Shown one piece after another: positions 1 through 8,751 of a stretch of DNA of 56,693 nucleotides. This stretch comes from an uncultured Chlorobiaceae bacterium. GTDB lineage: Bacteria; Bacteroidota; Chlorobiia; Chlorobiales; Chlorobiaceae. Positions within the stretch are counted from its first letter, which is position 1, and each line of letters starts with the position of its first letter. The position numbers were made by a program, and so were the translations under genes. The notes beneath the pieces are model-generated. The model worked only from the letters and a program-made list of their open reading frames with translations, made no database searches and was not told the DNA's origin. The DNA lies in the NCBI GenBank assembly GCA_903824295.1, contig CAIJWE010000128.1:1-56693 (forward strand). The letters run 5' to 3'.

Positions 1-165
1 AAGTTTTCAGATTTAACAGAGAAATCCCATGATAAGGCATGGCAAAAAGCGGTATCCAATAGTGAAATAGATCTCCTTGATGTTGCAACGTGTGGCGGTG
101 CCGGGAATGACATGATTGAGTATATTAAAGAGGGTCGGGAGAACCGCTTGGCTTTATTTGAATGA
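1..165 (+). CDS. 3' end of an unidentified gene (partial)
   Basis: The frame is open from the first base and codes for 54 residues ending in RENRLALFE before TGA at 163-165. The start lies outside the window. I do not recognise the family; the fragment is polar and contains a Gly-rich turn (CGGAGND). Its stop overlaps the ATG of the next gene in an ATGA arrangement, so the two are very probably co-transcribed and translationally coupled. That supports a functional pair, but the role is unknown. Confidence 0.6.
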   Translation, partial: KFSDLTEKSHDKAWQKAVSNSEIDLLDVATCGGAGNDMIEYIKEGRENRLALFE

Positions 166-620
166 GTTTAGGCGAATTTTTTCCGGAAGTCTTTACGGCT
201 GATTACGCCAGAAGAAATCTGGAAGTTGGGAGTGTTCTTAAACTCTACGTCAAGGATACAAAACAGCCAAAAAAAAAGCGATTTATTATTGTAGGAAAGA
301 ATATTGATGGGCTATGCCTGGCAAGTGTATACATCAATTCAGAGATCAATGAGAAGATCAATTACTCCCCTGAACTCAAAGAACTCCATCTTTCTTTTCT
401 GGCAGCAGGAAGAACATATCTTGATCATGACTCTTTTGTAGATTGTTCAGAATTTGTGATTAGAGAGCAAAAAGAAATAGAGCTCGCAATAAAAAACAGA
501 CCAGGGGTTGTGATTGGAAAGTTATGCGAGGTGGATTTGACTGCTGTGAAAAATAAACTCATCAACTCACCAAAAATCAAAGGAAAAGATAAAAAGAAGT
601 TTGGGTTCTATCCGGAATAG
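162..620 (+). CDS. Hypothetical 152-residue protein, second gene of a coupled pair
   Basis: The start is the ATG inside the ATGA overlap with the upstream gene. The protein is small and basic, ending in a Lys-rich tail (KIKGKDKKKFGFYPE). It has no signal peptide or membrane segment. The segment GSVLKLYVKDTKQPKKKRFI, followed by alternating hydrophobic residues, looks like the opening strands of a small SH3-like beta barrel, faintly like MazF/PemK toxins, but the match is too weak to assign. The conserved-looking HDSFVDCSEF patch is a possible active or binding site. The context of toxin-antitoxin genes a few kilobases downstream makes a conflict-type role plausible, which is inference only. 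Confidence 0.7.
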   Translation: MSLGEFFPEVFTADYARRNLEVGSVLKLYVKDTKQPKKKRFIIVGKNIDGLCLASVYINSEINEKINYSPELKELHLSFLAAGRTYLDHDSFVDCSEFVIREQKEIELAIKNRPGVVIGKLCEVDLTAVKNKLINSPKIKGKDKKKFGFYPE

Positions 621-874
621 TTGAATTAAAATTGCATATAATCACACCCTGATTTAAAGATGTAGCGTCAATGGATTGGGCTTTTCTCGGTTGATAACGA
701 GGCTCTGGACTGTTTCCGTGGTGTTGCAGCTCCGCTCACGGCAACTGGCGATTGCAGGCGTGCAGCAGCAGGCAGGGCTTGGCGTAGCGGCAACCGGAAG
801 CTCCCCCTTGCGACCCCAGGTTCATCTCTTTCATGAGCAGATGCGCCCGCGCTCCCCGCACGCATTGGCTCATT

Positions 875-3508
875 TCAACATGCAAAAGCATTTGCGGTGC
901 TCTTTTGTATTGGCAGCGAAAAGATAAACGTTGAGCCCCCTTCAGGCAAACAAGCCGCAGAGAGGGTTCCTTTATGCTTGTTGACAATGATGTCATAGCT
1001 GATACTTAAACCAAGACCGGTTCCTTTCCCCGGTTCCTTGGTTGTAAAGAAGGGTTCAAATACTCTGTTTATGATTGTTTCGGGGATTCCCGGGCCATCA
1101 TCAGTAATTGAGCAAAAGAGGCTCTCATCGCCGAAACCTGTGGTAATCTCAATCTTGCCAGGATAGCTTCTGTTTTGTGACTTGATGGCATAACTGCTGT
1201 TGACAATCAGGTTGAGAATTACTTGACTGATCTGTGAAGGATCGCAAAAGATCTCCGGTAGTTCTTCGAGGCTTAATGTCACTGTTGCATGATTATCATA
1301 TTCGTGTTTTGCAAGAACAAGCGCTTCATGAATTGCCTTGTTGAGATCAAACAGGAATAACTGCTCATCAGCGTTCTTGAACGAGTAACTCCTCATGCTG
1401 TTGGTGATGGTCGATATGCGATCGAGCCCATTCTTTGATTTTTCAAGAGATCGGGGGATGTTTTTGAGTATATCGTCAAGGTCAAGTTCCCTCTCTTTTT
1501 CCCGGAGTTGACTGATCTCTTTGTCAAGCACCGGGATTTTTTCTCCTTTTTCCATGATCCGGCGATAATGATCAACAAGTTCAAGGAGATCGTTAAAATC
1601 GGCCAGAATATTATGAGCATTGAGGGTAATGAAATTGAGCGGATTATTGATTTCGTGGGCAATTCCCGCTGAAAGCTGGCCGATCATCTCCATTTTTGAT
1701 GCATGCTGCAGTTGGGTCGCAAGCTTGTTTTTTTCCTCTTCAGCAATCTTTTTGGCAACAATATCCCAGACTTGATTGGCTAAAATTTCCATCCATGTAA
1801 CATCATTGTGGTCATAGTTCGTCTGCTTGTTTCCGACTCCCATGATTGCAACAATTTTGCCATTACGGATGACCGGAATAACCAGTTCACGCACTATTTC
1901 AGCATGGCCTTCAGGCAACTCGTTGCGATGCTCAAGCGAGGAGTAATCGTTGTGGATAATCACTTTTTGCTCACGGATTGCGTCGGCCCATACGCCAGCC
2001 TTGTCAAGAGGATAGTGTTGACCGCGACCCTCTGCTTTGCACATATTCTTCAAAGTATTGGTCGACCATGCCTGAAGCTTAAGAGTTCTCTGGTCATCGT
2101 CGACAAAATGAACGAACCCGATTGAGCTTCCCGTTATCTTTTCAGCCTCATCAAGCGTCAACGTCAGCAACTCTTCTATCGAATGAGTATCTGCCATCTG
2201 AAGTATGCTGACCCGGAATGCATTTACCTGTTCATACCGTTTTTTCGCGGTGACGTCGAAAATAATGGCGTTGATCAAATCTTTGTTACCGTCATTGATT
2301 TTCGTGCTGAGTACATCAACATCACGCAGAGATCTGTCCCTCATAATATGACAAAACGAAAATCTGGCATGGCCTTTATCGAGAACTTTGGCCATCTCGC
2401 CTTTGATTACTTCCGGTTTTGTCAAAAAGTTAATGTCCACAAGGTCCATTCGCCTTAACTCATCAACTGACCATCCATAAAAGTCTGAAGCCGCATGATT
2501 GGCATCAATAATATTCCCATTCTCCGGATCAACAAGGAGCTTGATTGCGGCATTGCGTTCAAAAAGTTTTCTGAACCGTTCCTCGCTTTGTTTCAGTGTT
2601 TTATGGTTGCGTAACATCGAAATTCCATAAGCAAGATTCTCGGCAAGGCTGTCAAGCAGTTCAGCCTCTGATTTGTGAGTATCAAACCGCTTCGAATAGA
2701 CACTCAAGACGCCGAATACACGGTTGCCAACGTTGAGCGGCATGCTGTAGATGGAGGCAAAATTGTGTTTTTTTGCCTCAGCCATCCATACCGCAAACCG
2801 TGGATTATGCTCCATATCTTCTATATGGATCAACTGGGTTTTGCCAGTGCGTATCGCCCTCGCAGCAGTGCCTTGTCCATATTCGTTATCCGCCCACGAC
2901 ATGGTAACCGTCTTGAAATAATCATCAGCAATCCCTGCCTGAGCTACTGGCAAGATGCTTTTTTCCTCGTTATCCATGGCATACCCGACCCAAGTTGTCA
3001 GGTAACCACTCTTTTCAATAATAATGTTGCAGATTTTTTGCAGTAACTCCGCTTCATCATCAGTATGCAGCAGTGCCTCATTGCAGGCGTTTATCGTTGC
3101 AAGTAATTGAGTAAGCCGATCAAGCTCCTCTTCTGCCAGCTTTCGTTCGGTAATGTCATCAATCAAGGCTATAAAATATCCTTTGTTCGTGCAATACAAC
3201 GAGATATCGAACCATTTTTTCAAAGAGTCAAGGCAGTGTTCAAACCGTTCCGGATTTCCGGTTTCAGCAACCCTGAAATGCCTTTTAACAAACTCAGGAT
3301 TGGAGGTCGTTATCCCAGGAAAGATCTCAGACATCTTTTTACCGACAACATCCGTTAAACCGGTCAAACGTTCATACCCGGCATTGACCTCCAAATGAAT
3401 AAAGTCAACAGGAACACCCTCATCATAAACAACACGGGCATAGATAAAGCCATTCCGCATGTACGAAATAAGCTCCTTGTGTTGGTATGTCTCGTTGGCA
3501 CTATCCAT
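875..3508 (-). CDS. PAS/GAF sensor histidine kinase
   Basis: An 877-residue cytoplasmic sensor kinase with no predicted membrane segment. Order of domains: PAS (about 20-125), GAF (about 140-300), PAS (about 310-425, with [20 protein letters not shown]), a second GAF (about 440-600), then the kinase core. The H-box [11 protein letters not shown] carries the phosphorylated His near residue 618. The N-box ([14 protein letters not shown]) lies near 768, followed by DDGPGIP and [11 protein letters not shown] near 830. There is no receiver domain, so a separate response regulator must receive the phosphate, and none is adjacent. The PAS2-GAF2 segment is clearly related to the two hybrid kinases at 36.1-41.3 kb. 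The ligand is unknown. The 3' end runs into unusually GC-rich DNA. Confidence 0.9.
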   Translation of the reverse strand: MDSANETYQHKELISYMRNGFIYARVVYDEGVPVDFIHLEVNAGYERLTGLTDVVGKKMSEIFPGITTSNPEFVKRHFRVAETGNPERFEHCLDSLKKWFDISLYCTNKGYFIALIDDITERKLAEEELDRLTQLLATINACNEALLHTDDEAELLQKICNIIIEKSGYLTTWVGYAMDNEEKSILPVAQAGIADDYFKTVTMSWADNEYGQGTAARAIRTGKTQLIHIEDMEHNPRFAVWMAEAKKHNFASIYSMPLNVGNRVFGVLSVYSKRFDTHKSEAELLDSLAENLAYGISMLRNHKTLKQSEERFRKLFERNAAIKLLVDPENGNIIDANHAASDFYGWSVDELRRMDLVDINFLTKPEVIKGEMAKVLDKGHARFSFCHIMRDRSLRDVDVLSTKINDGNKDLINAIIFDVTAKKRYEQVNAFRVSILQMADTHSIEELLTLTLDEAEKITGSSIGFVHFVDDDQRTLKLQAWSTNTLKNMCKAEGRGQHYPLDKAGVWADAIREQKVIIHNDYSSLEHRNELPEGHAEIVRELVIPVIRNGKIVAIMGVGNKQTNYDHNDVTWMEILANQVWDIVAKKIAEEEKNKLATQLQHASKMEMIGQLSAGIAHEINNPLNFITLNAHNILADFNDLLELVDHYRRIMEKGEKIPVLDKEISQLREKERELDLDDILKNIPRSLEKSKNGLDRISTITNSMRSYSFKNADEQLFLFDLNKAIHEALVLAKHEYDNHATVTLSLEELPEIFCDPSQISQVILNLIVNSSYAIKSQNRSYPGKIEITTGFGDESLFCSITDDGPGIPETIINRVFEPFFTTKEPGKGTGLGLSISYDIIVNKHKGTLSAACLPEGGSTFIFSLPIQKSTANAFAC

Positions 3509-4171
3509 GATGCTGTTTTTATTAAAAGGGGTGATTTGTCGGTCTAAGACCTTTTTGCGTTCTTTTTACGAGAGAAATCCAATTCTGCCAAACTGATAAA
3601 GCAATAAAAAAAACGCCAAACATGAGGCTTCTATTAAGCTTTCAACAACAAGTTTGTCTGTAGTTATTGCTAAAAGAAACCAGTCTGATGCAGGCGTTAC
3701 AGTTACTGTGCAGGCGTTATTTTATCGAAAATTATTGTGTGACCCCTAATGTAAAACAGATACAATTGCAATCAAATGGTGTTTTATTTGAATTCTCTTG
3801 AAATAGATGTAAATATATATAGATATATAGGCGGTTTGCTTAACAATTGAAATTAATATATTTACTGTATACGTTGAAATTGTTTCAAGTTAATTGCCTG
3901 AAATATGTTTACACCGCTCATGACTCTGGTGCGGTTCACCTCGCTGCTTCGCATCGTAATCATACCCGTCAGGTTACGCTCCTTGCCAATGCGAAAGCAA
4001 GCAGCTCCGCTCCCGCGAGTCCGCGCACTCTTGCGTTCCGCTCTCCGGCTGGCAAGCTGCCTTGCAAGAAAAGGCAGGCAATCAGCGCGCCAGCGGCTTT
4101 GGCACGCTGCTTGCTTGGAACACCGTGAAAGTAGGTGTCTTCGGTAATGGCTTACTATTATTTATTTTTGT
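3509..4171. other. Intergenic gap with a GC-rich tract
   Basis: I see no convincing gene in these 660 bases. The first 400 are AT-rich. From about 3940 to 4125 the composition switches abruptly to GC-rich, with many GCAAGC/GCTTGC-like inverted words able to form hairpins. Short open frames cross the tract but show no protein-like composition. The 12-base word GCAGCTCCGCTC near 4002 also occurs near 727, in the GC-rich tract on the other side of the kinase gene. Confidence 0.5.
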
Positions 4172-4279
4172 TCAAACCGACTCACCAGATAAGCAAATGA
4201 GGAGCTCAAATTGATGATCGGTGGTCAGGACATCCGTCAGTTTTTTCTCTTTCATGACAATAAAAAGAGATTTCCTCAT
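4172..4279 (-). pseudogene. Remnant of a PIN-domain (VapC-type) toxin
   Basis: A 35-residue frame starts at ATG 4279, overlapping the stop of the upstream antitoxin-like frame. Its middle reads KKLTDVLTTDHQFE, which resembles the C-terminal end of PIN-domain ribonuclease toxins, where an Asp of the metal site lies in an LTTDHHFEQAGF-like motif. The N-terminal two thirds of the roughly 130-residue domain, with the other acidic residues, are absent. After HQFE the sequence leaves the family and stops. It is therefore a deletion remnant with no expected nuclease activity. Identification rests on one motif plus the antitoxin-like partner. Confidence 0.55.
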
Positions 4280-4486
4280 CGCTTTTCTGTCCCGTATAAG
4301 TAATGATCATGTTGAGATGCCAAATCAGAAACTCCGAAATCCATTGCTTTTTCTGAAAGCCGTTGCAGAACATTCTTTTTTGGTTCAGGTTGCTGTTGAC
4401 TTTCAATTTGAATCAAATACCTGTGATTCGGTAATAAGTCAACCGATCCTTCGGGCATAAGCACATGACCGTCGTATGTTGCATAG
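4276..4486 (-). pseudogene. VapB-like antitoxin remnant (DUF104-like)
   Basis: The frame reads YATYDGHVLMPEGSVDLLPN followed by a hydrophobic strand and a helical tail ending TEKR. This resembles the short antitoxins that open with a YATYDG-V-PEG-V-L pattern and pair with PIN toxins. A good ribosome binding site (GGAGGT, about 4502-4507) lies upstream, but the expected start position has GTA rather than ATG; the first usable starts are internal (GTG or ATG within HVLM, ATG at 4464). The stop overlaps the ATG of the PIN remnant, as in intact pairs. It is probably a non-functional antitoxin beside its deleted toxin. Confidence 0.5.
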
Positions 4487-4805
4487 AGTGTGTGTACCGT
4501 ATGTACCTCCTTTTATAATTACAGAGAGCTCTCAATATGCCTGCTTGTTTTCAGCACTATTCGATCTTGTTTTATAAGCACTCTTCATGACACTTCATAT
4601 TATATCCAGAATTACAACCGCCATCAGCCCGCCATAATGCAAGTAATTTTTCGAATGCAAAATAATACCGATTACAGCGAAAGTATGGCAACCATTTCGC
4701 TTACGCAGTGAAAGAGTCTTTCTGGCGTTGTGATCTTGTATGAGTGAAATTTTGAAAAATGTAATCTTTTTGCGATTATGGTATAAAAAGATGAAGGGTG
4801 CGTGT
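4487..4805. other. Intergenic gap upstream of higBA
   Basis: I see no gene. The stretch is AT-rich and leads into the HigBA module, so it should contain the promoter. A TATAAA-like box lies about 20 bases upstream of the toxin start region, but no well-spaced partner box is evident. Confidence 0.4.
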
Positions 4806-5108
4806 ATGGTCATTATCAAAAAATCGGCTCTGAACACTTTCGGCACAAAATACCCGGATGCGATACCAGCACTGAATGAATGGTATGCCAAGGTAAAAGC
4901 CGCAGACTGGCGAAACCATGCAGAGCTGAAAACCACGTTTCTGTCAGCAGATTATATCGCAAACGAACGGTATTTTTCCAATATAAAAGGAAATCACTAC
5001 AGGATCGTTGCAAGGATTCGATTTTCTTCAAGAACACTCTTCATCAAGTTTATCGGCACCCATAAATGCTATGACCGCATTGACCCGGCAACTATTGAGC
5101 AAGAATAA
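4806..5108 (+). CDS. higB: HigB-family toxin
   Basis: A 100-residue RelE-superfamily mRNA interferase of the HigB type, expected to cleave ribosome-bound mRNA. The chosen start gives MVIIKKSALNTFGTKYPDAI, matching the usual N-terminus of the family (a strand, then F-xx-HPDA). The ATG at 4740 would add 22 residues not seen in relatives. Family hallmarks are VKAADWRNHAELK, the ANERYFSNIKGNHYRIVARI core and the terminal FIKFIGTHKCYDRID. The gene precedes its antitoxin by 16 bases, the toxin-first order typical of HigBA. It looks intact. Confidence 0.88.
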   Translation: MVIIKKSALNTFGTKYPDAIPALNEWYAKVKAADWRNHAELKTTFLSADYIANERYFSNIKGNHYRIVARIRFSSRTLFIKFIGTHKCYDRIDPATIEQE

Positions 5109-5124
5109 ACGAAAAGGAATAACA

Positions 5125-5505
5125 ATGAAAATCAGTACCGAGGCACAATATGAAAAAGCGCTCAGGGAGATTGAATCTTTTATGAATGCTTTCAATGATG
5201 GAGAAAACGCGACGAACGATGCAAAAATTGCTGAACTGGCAAAAGCAATTGAAGAGTACGAAGATCGCCATGTTGTTATGCCCATGCCTTTGGTGATACA
5301 AAAACCGGAAACGGTGCCTGATGTGATTGAACTCAAAATGTTTGAAAAAAAAATGAAACGCAAGGATATGGCAAAACTACTTGGAATCAGCGATACACGA
5401 CTTTCAGAGGTGATGCATGGCAAGCGCAAGATCAATATGGATCTGGCCAAACGGCTTTACAAAACTCTTGGCATTGACCCAAAGTTTATCCTTGAAAAAT
5501 CATAA
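5125..5505 (+). CDS. higA: HigA-family antitoxin (Xre HTH)
   Basis: A 126-residue antitoxin that should bind HigB and repress the operon. The N-terminal 60 residues are helical and acidic, suited to toxin binding. A Cro/C1-type helix-turn-helix occupies about 70-120 (KDMAKLLGISDTRLSEVMHG, then KRKINMDLAKRLYKTLGI). The start at ATG 5125 has AAAAGGAAT upstream; an upstream in-frame start at 5008 would run through the toxin gene and is rejected. It lies 16 bases downstream of higB. The convergent ImmA-type gene ends 61 bases beyond its stop. Confidence 0.88.
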   Translation: MKISTEAQYEKALREIESFMNAFNDGENATNDAKIAELAKAIEEYEDRHVVMPMPLVIQKPETVPDVIELKMFEKKMKRKDMAKLLGISDTRLSEVMHGKRKINMDLAKRLYKTLGIDPKFILEKS

Positions 5506-5565
5506 CAACGCGAACGCCTGCGCACTCTTTGGAATCGCGCTTTTATGGATGATAAACCGCTGGTT

Positions 5566-6534
5566 TCAAAATCCCGCGCCGCTCACCATCATCTCTTTTT
5601 CCTCTTTGCGGCTCATCAGGCACTCTTCAGCAAAGGCATTGGCTTCGGCCTCTTTTTCTTTGCCGTCACAGGAGTACTCCATACCCTCTACAAAAACATC
5701 CTTTTTGTTGTGCTTCAGGATATGGGCCGCTTCATGGAAAAAGGTGAACCAGAAAATATCGTTGCGGTTCAAGCGGTTTGAAAGTTGAATCAGGGGGTTG
5801 CCTTTTACCCAGCGGGTTGAACCATGCAGTGGAGCTTTTGGCAGGCAGGGTGTGTGAACAACCTTTACACCGGCTTTGCGGCACAGCTCCTGAAGCTCCG
5901 GGAAAAAATCATCGGTACCGCTGATCACCAGCTTTTTTATCTCCTGCAAGGTTATCTCAAAAGCTTTCCTGTCAAAATCAGGCACCTGAAGCAATTCGGC
6001 TTGCCGCTCTCCCTGCCGAAGCCATGCGGCAACCGCGTATGGGTCTTTGCTGTTTTTTTCGCTCATGCTGGTTGCCGTTGCATAGACCTGACCGTGATAA
6101 AAATTTTCGTATACGTCAGGGCTTGCCACGTTAAAAAAGGAGAGCAATGCTTTGCCTGCGTTAGCCGAAGTGCCGTCTAAGGTAATCCATCCTTTATCTT
6201 TCATCGCCTTACAGGGAAACCTTTTTGCCCACTCTTTTGCCTGAAGCAGCGTTTCTGCTTCATCAATTTCAGCAAGTTTAAGGCGGTAACGTCGCTCACG
6301 CTCCACCCAAAAATCAGCAGGTATGCCGACCACTCGCTCAAGCTGAAGGGCTGTTTCCGGGGTTATTTGCGCTTTGCCCTGTATGATTTCGTTGATGGTT
6401 TTTTTTTGCCGACCCATCCGTTCCGCCAACTCGGCCTGGGTCATACCGGTAAACTCGATTTGCTCGGCAAGCGTGTCGCCGGGGCATGAGATGATTTCAC
6501 GGGCTATGGCAATATCTTCTGTTGTCTTGTACAT
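5566..6534 (-). CDS. HigA-type antitoxin fused to ImmA/IrrE peptidase domain, C-terminus short
   Basis: A 322-residue protein with an N-terminal HTH (about 20-80: GMTQAELAERMGRQKKTINE) and an ImmA/IrrE-type metallopeptidase domain bearing the zinc motif HEAAH near residue 270, with EAEANAFAEECL as the downstream helix. Such proteins act as repressor-antitoxins of RelE-like toxins, and the toxin stub lies 15 bases upstream in the same orientation. Relatives usually continue past the EAxAN helix with about 30-50 more residues. Here TGA follows GAGF and the next gene is the convergent HigBA module, so the end may have been lost when the modules were joined. It may still bind DNA. Confidence 0.8.
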   Translation of the reverse strand: MYKTTEDIAIAREIISCPGDTLAEQIEFTGMTQAELAERMGRQKKTINEIIQGKAQITPETALQLERVVGIPADFWVERERRYRLKLAEIDEAETLLQAKEWAKRFPCKAMKDKGWITLDGTSANAGKALLSFFNVASPDVYENFYHGQVYATATSMSEKNSKDPYAVAAWLRQGERQAELLQVPDFDRKAFEITLQEIKKLVISGTDDFFPELQELCRKAGVKVVHTPCLPKAPLHGSTRWVKGNPLIQLSNRLNRNDIFWFTFFHEAAHILKHNKKDVFVEGMEYSCDGKEKEAEANAFAEECLMSRKEEKEMMVSGAGF

Positions 6535-6549
6535 GGTTTTCCTCTCGTT

Positions 6550-6724
6550 TTAATGGTAGTCTTCACCAATCGCCACAATCACAATGCTGGTAATCAGTAT
6601 CCAGTCAAGCCCTTCATCCTCTTTTCGGGGAAGCGGGTCATGGTCAGGTAGAAAAATGATACGATGATTTGGTGTGAGGTCAATCGCCAACTCTCCCTGC
6701 CGATTCCCTGTCAATTTCAGCAAG
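6550..6724 (-). pseudogene. C-terminal stub of a RelE/HigB-like toxin
   Basis: The frame LKLTGNRQGELAIDLTPNHR followed by IIFLPDHDPLP, EDEGLDW and IAIGEDYH matches the C-terminal half of plasmid-maintenance killer toxins (normally about 105-110 residues; LKGNRKGQWAVDL, then RLIFEP and VEDYH). The N-terminal half is missing: upstream sequence in this frame makes no sense, because it is the end of a helicase gene read out of frame. The stub sits directly upstream of the HigA/ImmA antitoxin gene. The partner toxin was therefore destroyed by recombination with helicase DNA. Confidence 0.7.
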
Positions 6725-7491
6725 TTCATCGAAACTTTCATACTCCTCGGCAATGTCGTCAAGCTGGATGGCTTTTTGGCTTTCAAGCAGCGATTCAAGC
6801 TTGATGGCTCATTTCTGGAGCGTTCCCTGTATGGCAAAGGTGGATGAGGAGAGGAGTTTCCTCAAAATCATGGTCATGAGGTGCCGCTGACTTACCGGTA
6901 GTGCATAGAGTTTGTCGCTTCGCAGGTAGTCGGAGACATCGTCATAGAGTTTCTGCTCCTCCGGGTACGGATAGACTCTTCGACAATCGCCAGGCGGTTG
7001 GTGAAGTTGATGTATTCGAGCACCTGACGGCGGAGGGTACGTTTGCAGACCGGTTTCAGCCGTTCTTTGAGGTCGGCAAATTGTTCGCCGTCACCGATCC
7101 GCGCATAGTTTGATTTGAAGCTTTTGAGGTCACCAAAGGTGTAGTCGTCAATAATGCTGACCAGCCCATAGAGTTCGAGCAGGGAGTTCTGCAGCGGGGT
7201 TGCGTTGAGCAGGACTTTCTGGGTATGAGCAAGGGAGCGCTTGATGGATTTGCCGATTTTGTTATCGGGGCGATAGACGTTTCTCAAGCGGTGGGCTTCA
7301 TCAATAATGACAAGGTACCATTGTATGTGCCGGAGGTACGATTCTTTGGAGCGAGCGAACTGGTGTGGATTCAGGTCAACCGTGGCGTCTTGCAGTGATG
7401 CGGTGAATTTACTCTGATCATCAGCGGCACGGCTGCGCGTGAGCTCGTAAGCAAAGTATTGCGCGTGGTAGCTGGTGAGGGAGCTACTCAT
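6719..7491 (-). pseudogene. SNF2-family helicase pseudogene (internal deletion, frameshift, nonsense)
   Basis: Reading from the ATG at 7491, the N-terminal region ends in DATVDLNPHQ, the segment just before the ATP-binding site. It then jumps straight to YLVIIDEAHRLRN (motif II), so the Walker A region and about 100 residues are deleted in frame. Motif III follows as LLNATPLQNSLLELYGLVSI. Near 6975 the frame shifts, after which YPYPEEQKLYDDVSDYL and AIQGTLQK continue in another frame to a TGA at 6809-6811. Beyond that, AIKLESLLESQKAIQLDD continues in frame to about 6720. The C-terminal helicase lobe is absent. It cannot encode an active motor. Confidence 0.8.
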
Positions 7492-7966
7492 GGTGTTATG
7501 GGCTGTATTACGTACGGCACTCTTTGATGAACAATACAACCACTGACAGGGATAAACGAGTATCAAGATAAACAAGGGCTTTGCTTTGCAGCGGTTGGAC
7601 AGTTGATTTTTTATGGTATGCTGCTCAACCCCAGTTTTGGATGATTTCCTTTCCGAACCTTTTCATTCATGGAGCGGCGGCATCTTTTTCTTCGGCGAGG
7701 CCTCACAGGAGTGGGTGCGAAATGTTGTCAGGCTAACCGCCAGTTTGTTTCCGCTGTGGAGGGGCGGCAGCGGGCGGCAAGCGAAGCCGGGCAGGTTGCT
7801 TTTGATGCAGCGGGGTGCTGTGCTCGGCGGAGTTTTTACTAAAGAATAGAGACTTGAATCTCTATGGGTCATATTCCCCACCTCTTGAGGCGTAAAGTAT
7901 GATGCAGGCAACAAGCCACAAGCAACACGCAGTCGAGCGATTTTTGCCGAGCTGTGAGGGGGCGGT
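7492..7966. other. Gap without a recognisable gene
   Basis: Several short open frames cross this 475-base stretch on both strands, but none looks like a protein family I know. The section from about 7660 to 7830 is GC-rich with repeated GGCGGC/GGCGG words. The gap separates the helicase pseudogene from transposase debris, so it is probably decayed mobile or accessory DNA. Confidence 0.4.
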
Positions 7967-8209
7967 ATGCAGTGTAATCCTTGCAGGAACAACATTCATA
8001 ACTTTCGTAGTTCTGAAAAAAAACTCGAGAAGCAGCACCAAAGCAACCACTACACAAAGTATTTCACCGGCTGGCAACAACTGATCACGCTATCCTATGC
8101 ACAGATTGTCGGTCACGACACTCTTCGAGGCATTCAAACAAGCCTTGGCGTCCATGCTCAGACATGGTATCACCTCGGTCTGACAGATATAAAACGAAGC
8201 ACCTTGCCG
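7967..8209 (+). mobile_element. IS4-type transposase N-terminal fragment
   Basis: The frame reads HYTKYFTGWQQLITLSYAQI followed by DTLRGIQTSLG, WYHLGLTDIKRSTL. This resembles the N-terminal region of IS4-family transposases, in which a short W-xx-L-x-MxxAQL helix is followed by an SLRDI segment and a HLG...RSTLADAN motif. The fragment ends abruptly after RSTL and runs into recombinase-like sequence. The DDE catalytic core is missing, and I found no terminal inverted repeats. It is inert debris. Confidence 0.65.
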
Positions 8210-8369
8210 AAAAGGGGAGCGGGCTTCCGCTCAATCAATGACGGGAGCATCGATTCACCACAACGGCATCCGGCCAGGCAAAAACATGAGCATCAGCATC
8301 GGCGAGATCTGCGCCACGCTGAAGATTTCACGGGCCTCTTATGACCGGTATTTGGGATTACAAAAGTAA
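8210..8369 (+). pseudogene. Serine recombinase (resolvase) C-terminal remnant
   Basis: Two pieces in different frames make up this remnant. The first, GFRSINDGSID (about 8221-8256), matches the resolvase segment that follows the catalytic domain core (GVGFRSITDGIDTTT). After a frameshift the second piece, from ATG 8286, reads MSISIGEICATLKISRASYD and ends YLGLQK with TAA at 8367, a typical recombinase C-terminal helix-turn-helix. The catalytic serine region and the intervening dimerisation helix are gone. Confidence 0.65.
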
Positions 8370-8751
8370 GAAATAGCATTTTCGTCATTTTTGTCATTCC
8401 GAAAAAGCTTTTGTTGCGCAAATAATGTCTTATATTCACACTTCGCTGCTGGATTGTACAAAGTTTTGATAATCCGGATGAGGTTGTTTCATGGAAGACG
8501 GTACCAATGAACAAGTCAGGTTATCAACTTACACTCAACCGCTTTTTGCCTGCCGGTTGGGGTCTACTTCTGTGAGCGAAGTTGGCGGAGTTTTTAATTT
8601 TGAATAAGCGGACTGCGCTGTTGATGATCTATCAAAAAGCATAATCTCCTATAGCCCAAAACCTATAACGATAGTGGTTAATTATTGCAATCGAGAAGGT
8701 ATTGTGCACTTGTGTATACCAACATTTGGGCGGATCAACAACGTCCAATCC
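8370..8751. other. Upstream region of the capsule locus
   Basis: No gene is evident. This stretch should hold the promoter of the capsule operon, since the next fourteen kilobases are transcribed in one direction. An in-frame extension of the first capsule gene back to 8674 exists but would precede the lipoprotein signal and is not used. I could not identify a well-spaced promoter. Confidence 0.4.

Noticed and set aside
668-996. Overlapping open frames of 65-86 codons on both strands
   Set aside because: They cross a GC-rich tract, have Arg/Ala/Ser-rich compositions without known motifs, and overlap the end of the clear histidine kinase gene.
3847-4147. Two overlapping plus-strand open frames
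   Set aside because: They exist only because GC-rich DNA has few stops. The compositions are unlike proteins and no start signal is evident.
4206-4406. Minus-strand frame of 66 codons overlapping the VapB-like remnant
   Set aside because: It is out of frame with the antitoxin-like sequence and has no recognisable features.
6550-6837. A 95-residue toxin starting at 6837
   Set aside because: Only its last 57 residues or so match the toxin family. The first part is helicase sequence read in another frame.
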